Below, piece by piece: positions 25,608 to 34,715 of a stretch of 52,216 bases of DNA. A model generated the notes under the pieces. The model had not been told where the DNA came from. It made no database searches and saw nothing but the letters and a program-made list of their open reading frames with translations. The first letter of the stretch is position 1. Every line of letters begins with the position of its first letter. The stretch comes from Oceanobacillus massiliensis str. N'diop (GTDB taxonomy: Bacteria; Bacillota; Bacilli; Bacillales; Amphibacillaceae), in NCBI RefSeq assembly GCF_000285495.1, contig NZ_HE610978.1:121565-173780 (forward strand), read 5' to 3'. The position numbers and the translations under genes were made by a program.

Positions 25608-26528
25608 ATGAAGAAAAAGCAATTAGGCAAGTCAGATATGAAGATTTCCGAACTGACATTGGGGTGCATGTCACTTGGCACGGATCAGAATCAGGCAGAG
25701 AGAATCATTGATACTGCAATTGATGCTGGAATAAACCATCTGGACACGGCCGATCTATATGATATGGGCAGGAATGAAGAAATCATTGGGAAGGCCATAA
25801 AAGAAAAAAGAGATCAGCTCATCCTAACGACGAAGGTAGGAAATCATTTTAATAAGCAAACTGGGGATTGGTACTGGGATCCTTCCAAGGAATATATCAA
25901 CAAGGCTATAAAGGATAGTTTAAGACGTTTAGATACGGACTATATTGACTTTTACATGCTTCATGGCGGAACAATAGAGGATCCAATCGAGGAAACAATA
26001 GAATCGTTTGAAGAACTGAAGAAGGAAGGGCTGATCAGGGCCTATGGAATCTCGTCCATCCGGCCAAATGTGATTCGCGAATATGTGAAATCCTCTTCCA
26101 TTGACGGTGTGATGATGCAATATAGCCTTCTTGACCGCAGACCGGAGGAAGAGATATTGGATCTATTGCATAAAAATGACATCAGTGTTCTTAGCAGGGG
26201 TCCACTCGCTAAAGGAATGTTGAGCAACCAAGGTGGAGCTGTTCTTGAAAGAAAAGGGGAAAATGGCTATCTGGATTATCGTTATGATGAATTGAAAGCA
26301 ATACAGCAGCACATCGCTGAACTTTTGGATGAAAGGCAGACCATGAATGGGCTCGCGCTGCAATATGTACTGAATCATCCGGCCGTGGCAACAGCTGTAT
26401 TCGGTGCTAGCTCTTCGGAACAAGTCGAGGAAAATACAGTTGTTGATAATTCGGAGGCGCTTTCGGCAGAAACGATTGAGAGATTACAGACGATTACAAA
26501 ACTAAACCGTTATGATAAACACAGATAA
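25608..26528 (+). CDS. Aldo/keto reductase (YqkF-like)
   Basis: A 306-residue NADPH-dependent TIM-barrel oxidoreductase. Catalytic tetrad visible as Asp in HLDTADLYD (near 45-53), Tyr in the same motif, Lys in ILTTKVG (near 72-78) and His in FYMLHGG. Substrate unknown. It resembles B. subtilis YqkF and is in the matching position next to nudF. ATG after GGGAGTGAGAAA. Confidence 0.9.
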   Translation: MKKKQLGKSDMKISELTLGCMSLGTDQNQAERIIDTAIDAGINHLDTADLYDMGRNEEIIGKAIKEKRDQLILTTKVGNHFNKQTGDWYWDPSKEYINKAIKDSLRRLDTDYIDFYMLHGGTIEDPIEETIESFEELKKEGLIRAYGISSIRPNVIREYVKSSSIDGVMMQYSLLDRRPEEEILDLLHKNDISVLSRGPLAKGMLSNQGGAVLERKGENGYLDYRYDELKAIQQHIAELLDERQTMNGLALQYVLNHPAVATAVFGASSSEQVEENTVVDNSEALSAETIERLQTITKLNRYDKHR

Positions 26529-26612
26529 TGGAGAAGATAATTTCGGCAATCGGTAGCTAAAAAAGTGAAACGGGCCAACTAATTTTCCTCTTTAAAGATA
26601 GGATTGAACAAG

Positions 26613-26640
26613 GCTGCGGTAAGCGATGACTTACCGCAGC
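26613..26640. terminator. Perfect hairpin between convergent genes
   Basis: GCTGCGGTAAG and CTTACCGCAGC, an 11-bp perfect GC-rich stem with loop CGATGA, lie between the ends of the aldo/keto reductase gene and the YqkB-like gene. Neither side has a good T-run, so it is probably a shared transcript 3' stabiliser or weak terminator. Confidence 0.55.
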
Positions 26641-26660
26641 AAACTTGCAAATTGAAAATA

Positions 26661-26996
26661 TCAATCCTGTTCCTTTTGCAGCAGATTCTGTGCCGGGATT
26701 ATCGGGTTTAATATCCCTTCATTGCTTGATAGCCGGAAAACATCATTTCGGATATCGAGTTTCATATTATTTGCAAAGAAGACGCTTTTGGCCTCATCTA
26801 TTAAAACTTGTACATCGTCATTTTCGATGGTGACATGATGCTTTGGATCTCTTTCTCCAATAAACCGAATAGCAGGTAAACCATTTACGCCACATCCGCA
26901 GCCCTCTGTGTCATACCATAAGAGAAGATAATGGTCTTTTTCAGTGCGCAGTTGTTCCAGTTTCAATTGGGCATCAGGAGTAATTTCCAGTTTCAT
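26661..26996 (-). CDS. HesB/IscA-type iron-sulfur biosynthesis family protein (YqkB-like)
   Basis: A 111-residue protein of the Fe-S_biosyn fold, similar in size to B. subtilis YqkB (107). It has the Cys-rich motif DTEGCGCGVNGLPAIRF near residues 31-47, but lacks the C-terminal CGCG typical of true A-type carriers, so it may be a carrier relative and not IscA/SufA itself. GGGGAG before ATG 26996; 11 further in-frame codons upstream are without support. Confidence 0.82.
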   Translation of the reverse strand: MKLEITPDAQLKLEQLRTEKDHYLLLWYDTEGCGCGVNGLPAIRFIGERDPKHHVTIENDDVQVLIDEAKSVFFANNMKLDIRNDVFRLSSNEGILNPIIPAQNLLQKEQD

Positions 26997-27068
26997 AATC
27001 AAGCTCCCCTTTATTTTTATACTCATCATACTATATTTCGTTTCAGATTTATTGCCTAAGCAACCGCA

Positions 27069-27863
27069 TTATTTTTTGTTGAATTGGCTTTTCAGCATTT
27101 TCTCCATCACCCCTGGGAAAATCCTATACAATATACTGCCCATCTCCATCCAAAAAGGCATGTTTATTTCCCTCTTTTTCGAAAACAGATGACTTACGGT
27201 CACTTTGGCAACTCTGTCTGGATTAAGCATGTAGCGTTCAACACTCCTTTGATAGGAACCCTCCTTATCTGCATGAGAGAAGAAATCGGTTCGAACCGGA
27301 CCTAGATTCACCGCTGTCACAAAGATATTCTTACTTTCTATTTCCTGCCTCATTGTATTAGTAAACCCGAGTATCGCATGCTTTGAAGCGCCGTATGCAG
27401 CGGATTTCGGGGTGGCTATTTTGGCAGCTTGGGAGGCAATATTGACAATATGCCCTTCTTCAAATTTTTGGAAGTGAGGAATCACCAGTTGTGATAATCT
27501 TATTGCGGAATACACATTTAACTGAAACATTTGACGGATATCTGTCCAGTCCATTTGCTGAAAAGGATCAAAAACACCTATCCCAGCATTGTTTATCAAG
27601 GCATGCACCTGCTGATGTTCTAACAGTATATTTTGCAGCACATAGTCAACCTGATCTTGCTCCTGAAGATCTACTACATAAATATAACTTTCACGATTGA
27701 ATTCATTTTTAAGGGTTAATTGAAGCTCTGCCAGTTTATCGGCAGAACGCGCCAGCATAATTGGTATACCGCCGGCTTTGGCTATATGCAGACAAAGCTG
27801 TTTTCCAATACCGCCGGATGCACCTGTGACTATTATTTTTTTATGAACAAGGTCATTTCGCAT
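27069..27863 (-). CDS. Short-chain dehydrogenase (YqjQ-like)
   Basis: A 264-residue SDR: Rossmann motif TGASGGIGKQ at residues 13-22, NNAGIG near 91-96, catalytic serine in NIASQAAK and the YGASK active site near 157-161. Substrate unknown; this family also includes sphinganine-type reductases. It overlaps the end of the upstream MBL gene by 11 bases, so the two are co-translated, as are yqjQ and yqjP in B. subtilis. Confidence 0.88.
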   Translation of the reverse strand: MRNDLVHKKIIVTGASGGIGKQLCLHIAKAGGIPIMLARSADKLAELQLTLKNEFNRESYIYVVDLQEQDQVDYVLQNILLEHQQVHALINNAGIGVFDPFQQMDWTDIRQMFQLNVYSAIRLSQLVIPHFQKFEEGHIVNIASQAAKIATPKSAAYGASKHAILGFTNTMRQEIESKNIFVTAVNLGPVRTDFFSHADKEGSYQRSVERYMLNPDRVAKVTVSHLFSKKREINMPFWMEMGSILYRIFPGVMEKMLKSQFNKK

Positions 27864-28815
27864 AATAATTCATTACACCATCCTCTATCATATAGTCAAC
27901 CAACCCCTTTTCTTCTAAATAATCCAGCTGGCCAATGGTCTCTGACATTGTTAAATTGATTCTTTTTTCAAAGTATCTTGGGAATAATTGCTTGCAAATC
28001 CCGAAAGGCGTTAAAGATTTTGTCTGCAATAATCGATACACCCTGCTGGAACGCCTTTCCTGGCTGACCATTCGTTTATGGATAATCTCGTTTGCATTCG
28101 TGAAAATTTCCCCGTGACCAGGGAGAACAGTCTTCAGATCTAATGACAAGCATTTCATTAAACTTTCGCGGTACTGCAGCATTGGTTTGGGTCTAATCGC
28201 TCCTTCTTTTGCAGGTGCTTCTATTGTAATGCTTGGTGAAATATGTTTTAGAAGATGGTCTCCCCCAATAAAAGACCTATCCTTCGTTCGTAAAAAGGAT
28301 AGATGTGTCTGTGCATGGCCATATGTCCCAATCACTTCCCATCCCGGATGACCGGGCAATGAATCACCTTCACCAATCGGATTGGTCAGCCGCCCTTTTC
28401 CTGCGTAATGAAGATCGCTGGTAAATTCGGATATGGCATAATGGTATTCACTTGCTATTCCTGTCTGGCAGTAGAGCGACTTGAAAAAAAGCTTACTGCG
28501 CTCAAAGAAAGACTGATTTCTTGATAGCCATAAATCAACATCGGGATGAGCTGTTATGTATTTCAGACGCGGAAAGGCTTCAATCAGCCCAGTGTGATCC
28601 GGATGATGATGCGTCAAAACAATTTGTTCTATATCACTTACATTATAGCCAATCTCACTTAATTGAGAAACAAGTGCTTCTTTTGCCTGTTTTGTATTAA
28701 CACCTGCATCTATGAGTGTAAGTAGGTCACCTTTTAACAGATAGGCATGAGTATCTCCCACTGCAAATGGTGTTGGAATTGTCAACTGACTGATTGTCTT
28801 ATCAAATGTATCCAA
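27853..28815 (-). CDS. MBL-fold metallo-hydrolase (YqjP-like)
   Basis: A 320-residue metallo-beta-lactamase-fold hydrolase with the metal motif LTHHHPDHTG near residues 66-75 and further ligands in YGHAQTH, GGDHLL and LPGHGE. The C-terminal third carries a helical winged part as in glyoxalase II-like or LACTB2-like hydrolases. Substrate unknown. The start is TTG behind GGGGGAGAG. First gene of a pair with the SDR downstream. Confidence 0.88.
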   Translation of the reverse strand: MDTFDKTISQLTIPTPFAVGDTHAYLLKGDLLTLIDAGVNTKQAKEALVSQLSEIGYNVSDIEQIVLTHHHPDHTGLIEAFPRLKYITAHPDVDLWLSRNQSFFERSKLFFKSLYCQTGIASEYHYAISEFTSDLHYAGKGRLTNPIGEGDSLPGHPGWEVIGTYGHAQTHLSFLRTKDRSFIGGDHLLKHISPSITIEAPAKEGAIRPKPMLQYRESLMKCLSLDLKTVLPGHGEIFTNANEIIHKRMVSQERRSSRVYRLLQTKSLTPFGICKQLFPRYFEKRINLTMSETIGQLDYLEEKGLVDYMIEDGVMNYYAK

Positions 28816-28984
28816 ATTTCTCTCCCCCTGTGTTGACGGTGAACTGATTCACTTAGCGCAATTTTACTATCTAGTGACGTAATTGTACATTGTTAGCGAT
28901 TGTAATGGCTTCCGATTGTTGGAAAGGAACTGCTCCATTGACTTTTATATCAAAATCAAACACAATTATGACAGAGGTGAAATT

Positions 28985-29710
28985 ATGACCAGAATCATTG
29001 CGCACCGGGGCGCCAGTAAACTGGCTCCCGAAAATACAATGCCTGCCTTTCAGTTAGCTTATAAAATGAAGGCCGATGGTATCGAAACAGATGTCCAATT
29101 AACAAAAGATAATATACCCGTTCTCATCCATGATGAACATGTCAAAAGAACAACAAACAGTACTGGCTGCGTTAAAGATTATAATTATGAAGAATTAAGA
29201 CAGCTTGACACTGGTTCATGGTTTTCCGCAGAGTTTGCTGGGACATCGATTCTTTCCCTTGATGAATTTTTGCAATGGGCAATCGACAAGCCGCTCGATT
29301 TGAATATTGAACTTAAAAACAATAAAATAGACTATCAGGATATGGAATGCATTGTATATGAAATGCTAGAACACTATCATGTATTGGACAGAACGACACT
29401 CTCTACGTTCAATCCAACTAGCATCAAACGGTTAAAATCAGTCAACTCAAATATCGGAGTTGCACTGCTTACCTCCCGCAAGCGAAAAGATCTGGCAGGA
29501 TATGCAAAAGGACTTGGCGCCAATGCTCTTCATATCAAATACAGATTGCTGAGCAAGTCGCTGGCACGTAGATGCAAGGAAGAAAATATGGCATTGCGTG
29601 TCTATACTGTCAATCGTTATCTGCCTATGTTCCGTTGTTTTCGTTATGGCTGTGACGGTATCTTTACGGATGTCCCAAATAAAGCACGTCTTTTTCGAAC
29701 TATATTATAA
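28985..29710 (+). CDS. Glycerophosphodiester phosphodiesterase
   Basis: Hydrolyses deacylated phospholipids to glycerol-3-phosphate. A 241-residue GDPD TIM barrel: HRGASKLAPENT at residues 6-17, the metal site IETDVQLTKD near 35-44, and IHDEHVKRTT near 50-59. No signal peptide, so it is cytosolic. AGAGGTGAAATT places the ATG at 28985; the frame is open 34 codons upstream but that part has no family similarity. B. subtilis yqiK is the likely counterpart. Confidence 0.9.
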   Translation: MTRIIAHRGASKLAPENTMPAFQLAYKMKADGIETDVQLTKDNIPVLIHDEHVKRTTNSTGCVKDYNYEELRQLDTGSWFSAEFAGTSILSLDEFLQWAIDKPLDLNIELKNNKIDYQDMECIVYEMLEHYHVLDRTTLSTFNPTSIKRLKSVNSNIGVALLTSRKRKDLAGYAKGLGANALHIKYRLLSKSLARRCKEENMALRVYTVNRYLPMFRCFRYGCDGIFTDVPNKARLFRTIL

Positions 29711-29749
29711 TAGATATAGCAGAAATTGATTAATAGATGGAGGATTAAT

Positions 29750-30676
29750 ATGGAATTGGTATTTCTGGGAACCGGTGCTGGTGTTCCGTCCAAAGAACGA
29801 AACGTCTCGGCAGTTGCCTTGACACTCTTGCAGGAACTTGGGAGCATATGGCTGTTCGACTGCGGAGAAGCAACACAGCACCGCATATTGGATACTTCTA
29901 TTAAACCAAGAAAAATAGATAAAATATTTATTACACACTTGCATGGTGATCATATATATGGTCTTCCTGGCTTATTGAGCAGCCGTTCCTTCCAGGCTGG
30001 AGATCAGCTGCTGACCTTGTATGGACCTCGAGGCATTAAGGAATTTATTACGACAAGTCTTAAAGTCAGCGGAACACATCTTTCATATCCTCTGGAAATT
30101 GTAGAAATAACAGAGGGTAAAATCCTGGATGGAGACAAATTTTCTGTTTATGCGAAACAGCTCGATCATGGGATTACGTGTTTTGGTTACAGAATAGAGG
30201 AAAAAGACAAGCCGGGAGAACTTCTTGTACAAAAGCTGCGGGAACTGAATATTCCTCCAGGGCCCATCTACCGTGAAATTAAACAAAATGATAGAACAGT
30301 TACCGATGACGGTACAGTGCTTTACCAAAAAGATTTCATTGGTCCGAACAAAAAAGGCAGGATAGTCAGCATTCTTGGAGATACTCGTATGCAGGCTGAA
30401 AATGTATCTTTTGTCAAAGGTTCCGATGTTCTGGTCCATGAAGCTACATTCATGCATGATAAATTGAAGATGGCGAAGGATTATTATCATTCGACAAATA
30501 CTCAGGCTGCTTTGCTTGCTGCTGATAGTGATGTCAATCAACTGATTTTGACCCATATATCATCCCGTTATCAACAGGATGATGATAACCGTATATTAGC
30601 CGAGGCCAGCGAAATTTTTCCTGCGACATTTCTTGCTAAAGACTATCTAGAATTCAAAATAGATCATCAAAACTAG
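29750..30676 (+). CDS. rnz: Ribonuclease Z
   Basis: A tRNA 3'-end processing endonuclease of 308 residues, beta-lactamase fold: [14 protein letters not shown] at the start, the metal motif [14 protein letters not shown] near 62-75, LGDTR near 207-211 and HEATF near 227-231. GATGGAGGATTAAT fixes the ATG at 29750. In B. subtilis rnz lies close to zwf, gndA and polY1; here an aldehyde dehydrogenase gene follows instead. Confidence 0.95.
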   Translation: MELVFLGTGAGVPSKERNVSAVALTLLQELGSIWLFDCGEATQHRILDTSIKPRKIDKIFITHLHGDHIYGLPGLLSSRSFQAGDQLLTLYGPRGIKEFITTSLKVSGTHLSYPLEIVEITEGKILDGDKFSVYAKQLDHGITCFGYRIEEKDKPGELLVQKLRELNIPPGPIYREIKQNDRTVTDDGTVLYQKDFIGPNKKGRIVSILGDTRMQAENVSFVKGSDVLVHEATFMHDKLKMAKDYYHSTNTQAALLAADSDVNQLILTHISSRYQQDDDNRILAEASEIFPATFLAKDYLEFKIDHQN

Positions 30677-30689
30677 AGGAGAGATTTCA

Positions 30690-32060
30690 ATGGGTTATAT
30701 TGAAACAATTGTGGATAATCAGCGGACATTTTTCAAAAATGGGAATACCGTTACATACTCCTTCCGCAAAAAACAATTACAAAAACTAAGGGATGCCCTT
30801 AAGGATAACGAAGAAAATATCTATCGTGCATTAAAAAGGGATCTAAATAAATCAAGACACGAAACACTAACAACAGAGCTGGGGATGCTTTATTCAGAGA
30901 TTGATCTAGCTATTAAAAATCTGCGGATATGGATGGAACCGGATAAGGTTCATTCGCCCATGACCCATAAGGGATCAAAGAGCTATATTATGAAAGAACC
31001 ATACGGAGTTGTGCTGGTGATTTCTCCATGGAATTATCCCTTACAGCTTGCCATCGCTCCGGCAATCGGTGCCATTGCCGCCGGGAACTGTGTCATCATA
31101 AAACCATCTGAACATGCCCAGGCAACATCTGCCATTATAGCTGATTTAATCAATCGTGTATTCGACGCCTCCTATCTAACGGTTATTGAAGGCGCACAGG
31201 AAACAAGTGAAGTACTATTGCAACAACAGTTGGATTATATTTTCTTTACCGGCAGCTCCCATATCGGAAAAATAATAATGCGTGCTGCCAGTGAACATCT
31301 TACACCTGTCACGCTTGAACTAGGAGGCAAAAGCCCTGCCATCGTAGATGAAGATGCAAATATCAATCTTGCAGCTAAACGCATTGTATGGGGTAAATTC
31401 ACAAATGCCGGCCAGACATGTGTAGCCCCTGATTATATATATGTACATGACAAAGCAAAATTTAAGCTATTAAAAGCAATGAAAAAGCATATTAAAGCAC
31501 TCTATGGGAAAGAACCATTGAGAAATGACAACTACACTCGAATCATCCATGAAAAACATTTTGATAGACTCGAGAAATTCCTCTCACAGGGTACGATATT
31601 GCATGGAGGAGCTTCCGATAAGGGAATATTGAAAATAGAACCGACAATATTGGATAAAATCCATTGGGAAGATCCTGTTATGAAAGAAGAAATCTTTGGG
31701 CCGATATTACCTGTTCTTACATTCACCAATATTGAAGATGCCATGTATAAAATCAAACGAATGGAAAAACCGCTGGCCCTGTATTATTTCGGTGAAAATG
31801 ATAAAATGCAGCAGCAGGTGATGGAATACGTGTCCTTCGGCGGGGGAGCTATAAATGACACACTTTACCATATTGCCAATCCCCATCTGCCTTTTGGAGG
31901 GGTCGGCAACAGCGGTATGGGCTCCTATCATGGGAAATACAGCTTTGATACCTTCTCACATCGGAAAAGCATCTTGAAACAAACGACCAAATTCGATCTT
32001 CCTTTCCGGTATCCTGGCAGCAAAGTAGCATCCAAGCTAGTGAAGAACATAATGAAATAA
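30690..32060 (+). CDS. Aldehyde dehydrogenase (YwdH/AldH-3 type)
   Basis: A 456-residue NAD(P)-dependent aldehyde dehydrogenase of the class-3/fatty aldehyde type: ISPWNYPLQL (cofactor site) near 111-120, FTGSSHIGK near 186-194, catalytic Glu in ELGGKSPAIV near 209-218 and catalytic Cys in NAGQTCVAPDY near 239-249. GAGGAGAG before the ATG. It follows rnz by 13 bases in the same direction and ends at a bidirectional terminator. Confidence 0.92.
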   Translation: MGYIETIVDNQRTFFKNGNTVTYSFRKKQLQKLRDALKDNEENIYRALKRDLNKSRHETLTTELGMLYSEIDLAIKNLRIWMEPDKVHSPMTHKGSKSYIMKEPYGVVLVISPWNYPLQLAIAPAIGAIAAGNCVIIKPSEHAQATSAIIADLINRVFDASYLTVIEGAQETSEVLLQQQLDYIFFTGSSHIGKIIMRAASEHLTPVTLELGGKSPAIVDEDANINLAAKRIVWGKFTNAGQTCVAPDYIYVHDKAKFKLLKAMKKHIKALYGKEPLRNDNYTRIIHEKHFDRLEKFLSQGTILHGGASDKGILKIEPTILDKIHWEDPVMKEEIFGPILPVLTFTNIEDAMYKIKRMEKPLALYYFGENDKMQQQVMEYVSFGGGAINDTLYHIANPHLPFGGVGNSGMGSYHGKYSFDTFSHRKSILKQTTKFDLPFRYPGSKVASKLVKNIMK

Positions 32061-32074
32061 TGCTTTTCATCTAA

Positions 32075-32107
32075 AAATACCTGCCCCAGTTATTGGTGCA
32101 GGTATTT
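32075..32107. terminator. Bidirectional terminator between aldehyde dehydrogenase and dinB
   Basis: AAATACCTGC and GCAGGTATTT form a 10-bp perfect stem between convergent genes; the right arm overlaps the dinB stop codon. A/T-rich flanks on both sides suit both directions. Confidence 0.75.
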
Positions 32108-33359
32108 AACGTTTATAATCATCAAGAAAATCCTTCTGAAAACTAGTTCTTGGCTGTTCGGTACTTTCATTAACTTTTGATTGCAATGTTTTAAAAGGAC
32201 TTTTTCCATATTTTTCGGAAAGCTGATCAATGGCTGAATACAGCTTCTCTTTCTTTGCTTCTTTTTCATAACTAAAAATATCGAGCTGTTTACCCAAATT
32301 ACGTTTATCCTCGATATCCTGAACGGTAATCCCCAGCAGACGAATCGGTTCCATATTCCAGTGCTTTTGCAGCAATTCATTCGCAGTCAACAGAATGTCT
32401 GCCTTCGAATCGATATAGTGCTGCAGCTTTTTACTTCGTGTAATTGTCTTCCGGTCATGATATCGGATGGTAACCTGCACACTTCTGCCCGCTGCTTCTT
32501 TCCTATGCATTCTTCTCTCAACATTATCTGCCAGCAGATTCATCAGGCTGCTGATATCTTTCCAGTCAGTTGTGTCCTCTGGAAGGGTCTGTGAGCTTCC
32601 GATGCTTTTAAATTCATAAATTGCATCTGGATCTACTGGACTGGTATCGTTTCCGTTGGCTCTGTTTTTAAGTCTCTCGCCATTTATTCCGAGCAATTGT
32701 TTAAGTTCATATACATCCTTATTTGCCAAGTCTCCAACCGTCTCGATATTTATCGTTTTTAGTTTCTTTGCAGTCTTTTCACCGACCCCATACATTTCCG
32801 AGATGGAAAGCGGCCAAAGTATATTTGAAATCTCTCTCTTCCGCAAAACCGTTATGCCTAATGGCTTTTTCATATCGGATGCCATCTTTGCCAGGAATTT
32901 ATTTGGAGCTATTCCTATGCTGCAAGGAATGTCCAATTCATTCAGGATTCTCTTCTGAAGCTTCTCAGCTATTTCCAATGGGGTGCCTTGATTTTCTGCT
33001 TCCGAAATATCCATATAGCCTTCATCAATGGATACAGGCTGAACATAAGGGGTAACCTCTGACAACATTTTAAAGATTTCCTTGGATGCCTTGCGGTAAC
33101 GGTCAAAATTAGGTCTCATAACAATAAGTTCCGGACAGAGTTTACGCGCCTGCCAAATAGGCATTGTCGTTTTAACCCCCTTTGCCCTTGCCTCATAGCT
33201 GCTTGTCACGATAATCCCCTTACGTTCCTCCGGATTACCTGCAATTGCCAAAGGCTTTCCTTTTAACTTAGGATTATAGGCCATTTCAACTGAGGCATAA
33301 AAACAGTTCATATCAATATGAAATATTATCCTACCCTTTTTCCGTTCCGAAACACTCAT
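32106..33359 (-). CDS. dinB: DNA polymerase IV (Y-family)
   Basis: Translesion polymerase, 417 residues, counterpart of B. subtilis PolY1 (YqjH). Catalytic acids in FHIDMNCFYASVE and SIDEGYMD, two helix-hairpin-helix-like motifs (GVGEKTAKKLKTI), a little-finger domain and a clamp-binding motif QLDIFSY near the C-terminus. The frame is open to 33473 upstream, but AAAGGATG is placed for the ATG at 33359, and the extra 38 residues are unlike the family. Confidence 0.95.
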   Translation of the reverse strand: MSVSERKKGRIIFHIDMNCFYASVEMAYNPKLKGKPLAIAGNPEERKGIIVTSSYEARAKGVKTTMPIWQARKLCPELIVMRPNFDRYRKASKEIFKMLSEVTPYVQPVSIDEGYMDISEAENQGTPLEIAEKLQKRILNELDIPCSIGIAPNKFLAKMASDMKKPLGITVLRKREISNILWPLSISEMYGVGEKTAKKLKTINIETVGDLANKDVYELKQLLGINGERLKNRANGNDTSPVDPDAIYEFKSIGSSQTLPEDTTDWKDISSLMNLLADNVERRMHRKEAAGRSVQVTIRYHDRKTITRSKKLQHYIDSKADILLTANELLQKHWNMEPIRLLGITVQDIEDKRNLGKQLDIFSYEKEAKKEKLYSAIDQLSEKYGKSPFKTLQSKVNESTEQPRTSFQKDFLDDYKR

Positions 33360-33506
33360 ACCAAAACATCCTTTTTGTTTCGCTGTTTTTTCTATAAGAT
33401 TTATTATATTTACCACACGATAGATAGCCATGTGGAATATTAAATAAAAACTATATATCCGCAGCACAAGCATTTATTTTCCATACAACAATTATACCAT
33501 ATGTAA

Positions 33507-33540
33507 ACAACCCCAAAAGCAATAGTGCTTCTGGGGTTGT
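33507..33540 (-). terminator. Terminator after the M20 peptidase gene
   Basis: ACAACCCCAAAAGCA and TGCTTCTGGGGTTGT pair over 15 positions with one mismatch around ATAG, directly past the peptidase stop codon. The minus-strand tail is TTTAC, so it is of moderate quality despite the strong stem. Confidence 0.75.
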
Positions 33541-33543
33541 CTG

Positions 33544-34671
33544 TTAGTTATTGGATGCTTCCTTGATAATCGCGGCTACAAGCTCCGCAACCTTCACAAG
33601 GTCTTTTACTGCGATCTGTTCAGCGGTTGTATGTATACCTTCATAGCCAACAGCTAGATTGACAGTTGGTATGCCCAGTCCTGCAATCACATTTGCATCA
33701 CTGCCGCCGCCGCTTTTTAATAGCTTGCTATCCCGGCCAATAGATTTTGCCGCTTTGCGGGCAACTTCGACTACCTGGTCTCCAGCTTTTTGCTTATAGC
33801 CAGGATACATTACTTTGATTTTCACTTCTGCTGATCCGCCATTTTCCTCTGCAGCTGTTTCAAATGCTTCCTTCATTTTGGCAACCTGTGCTTCCATTTT
33901 TTTCGGTTCCAATGATCTTGCTTCAGCCAGGATTTCAACGTGATCTACAACAATGTTTGTTTGCTTGCCACCTTCAAAACGGCCAATATTTGCCGTGGTA
34001 TCCTCATCAATTCTGCCTAAGGGCATTTTGGAGATTGCCTTTGCGGCAAGTGTTATAGCAGAAACCCCTTTTTCGGGTTCGACACCGGCATGCGCTGTCT
34101 TGCCTTTAATGATCGCATATACTTTTGCTTGGGTTGGTGCTGCAACAATGATATCTCCAACATCGCCATTACTGTCCAAGGCATAGCCATATTTGGCATG
34201 TATCAGTGAACGGTCAAGTGCTTTTGCACCTACAAGACCCGATTCCTCTCCAGCTGTAATGATAAACTGGATGTCGCCATGAGGAATATCGTTTTCTTTG
34301 ATTAAATGCAATGCTTCAATCATTGCTGCAAGCCCAGCTTTATCGTCAGCACCAAGGATAGTTGTTCCGTCGGAGGTAATCAGTCCATCTTTTATGGTCG
34401 GTTTGATCCCTTGACCCGGTACTACGGTATCCATATGTGATGTGAAATAGATTGGATCTGCTCCATCCGAATTTCCGTGGAGTGTACAGATGAGATTGCC
34501 TGCTCCATGACCGGTTTGTTCTTTACTCTCATCTTCAAATACTTCAAGACCCAATGCAGAGAATTTCTTTTTAAGAATTTCAGCAATTTCAGCCTCAAAT
34601 TTGGTTTCCGAATCGATTTGTACAAGTTCTATAAATTCTGCAACTAATCTTTCCTCATTTACTTTAATCAT
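33544..34671 (-). CDS. M20-family tripeptidase-like metallopeptidase (YqjE/PepT-like)
   Basis: A 375-residue zinc aminopeptidase of the PepT/M20B group: first zinc His in FTSHMDTVVPG near 77-87, bridging Asp in LGADDKAGLAA near 106-116, catalytic Glu in TAGEESGLVG near 139-148 and last His in GIHTTAEQ near 350. A lid/dimerisation domain occupies residues 180-290. No signal peptide. AGGAGG before the ATG. B. subtilis yqjE sits next to yqjD in the same way. Confidence 0.9.
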   Translation of the reverse strand: MIKVNEERLVAEFIELVQIDSETKFEAEIAEILKKKFSALGLEVFEDESKEQTGHGAGNLICTLHGNSDGADPIYFTSHMDTVVPGQGIKPTIKDGLITSDGTTILGADDKAGLAAMIEALHLIKENDIPHGDIQFIITAGEESGLVGAKALDRSLIHAKYGYALDSNGDVGDIIVAAPTQAKVYAIIKGKTAHAGVEPEKGVSAITLAAKAISKMPLGRIDEDTTANIGRFEGGKQTNIVVDHVEILAEARSLEPKKMEAQVAKMKEAFETAAEENGGSAEVKIKVMYPGYKQKAGDQVVEVARKAAKSIGRDSKLLKSGGGSDANVIAGLGIPTVNLAVGYEGIHTTAEQIAVKDLVKVAELVAAIIKEASNN

Positions 34672-34715
34672 ATTATAACCTCCTATTCTATAGGCTACTA
34701 TAACTTGACCATATT

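Noticed and set aside
28883-28984. N-terminal extension of the GDPD gene
   Set aside because: The upstream in-frame codons have no family similarity, and the AGAGGTG site clearly favours the ATG at 28985.
33360-33473. N-terminal extension of Pol IV
   Set aside because: The 38 extra codons lack a ribosome-binding site and are unlike Y-family N-termini; the ATG at 33359 starts just before the catalytic FHIDMN motif.
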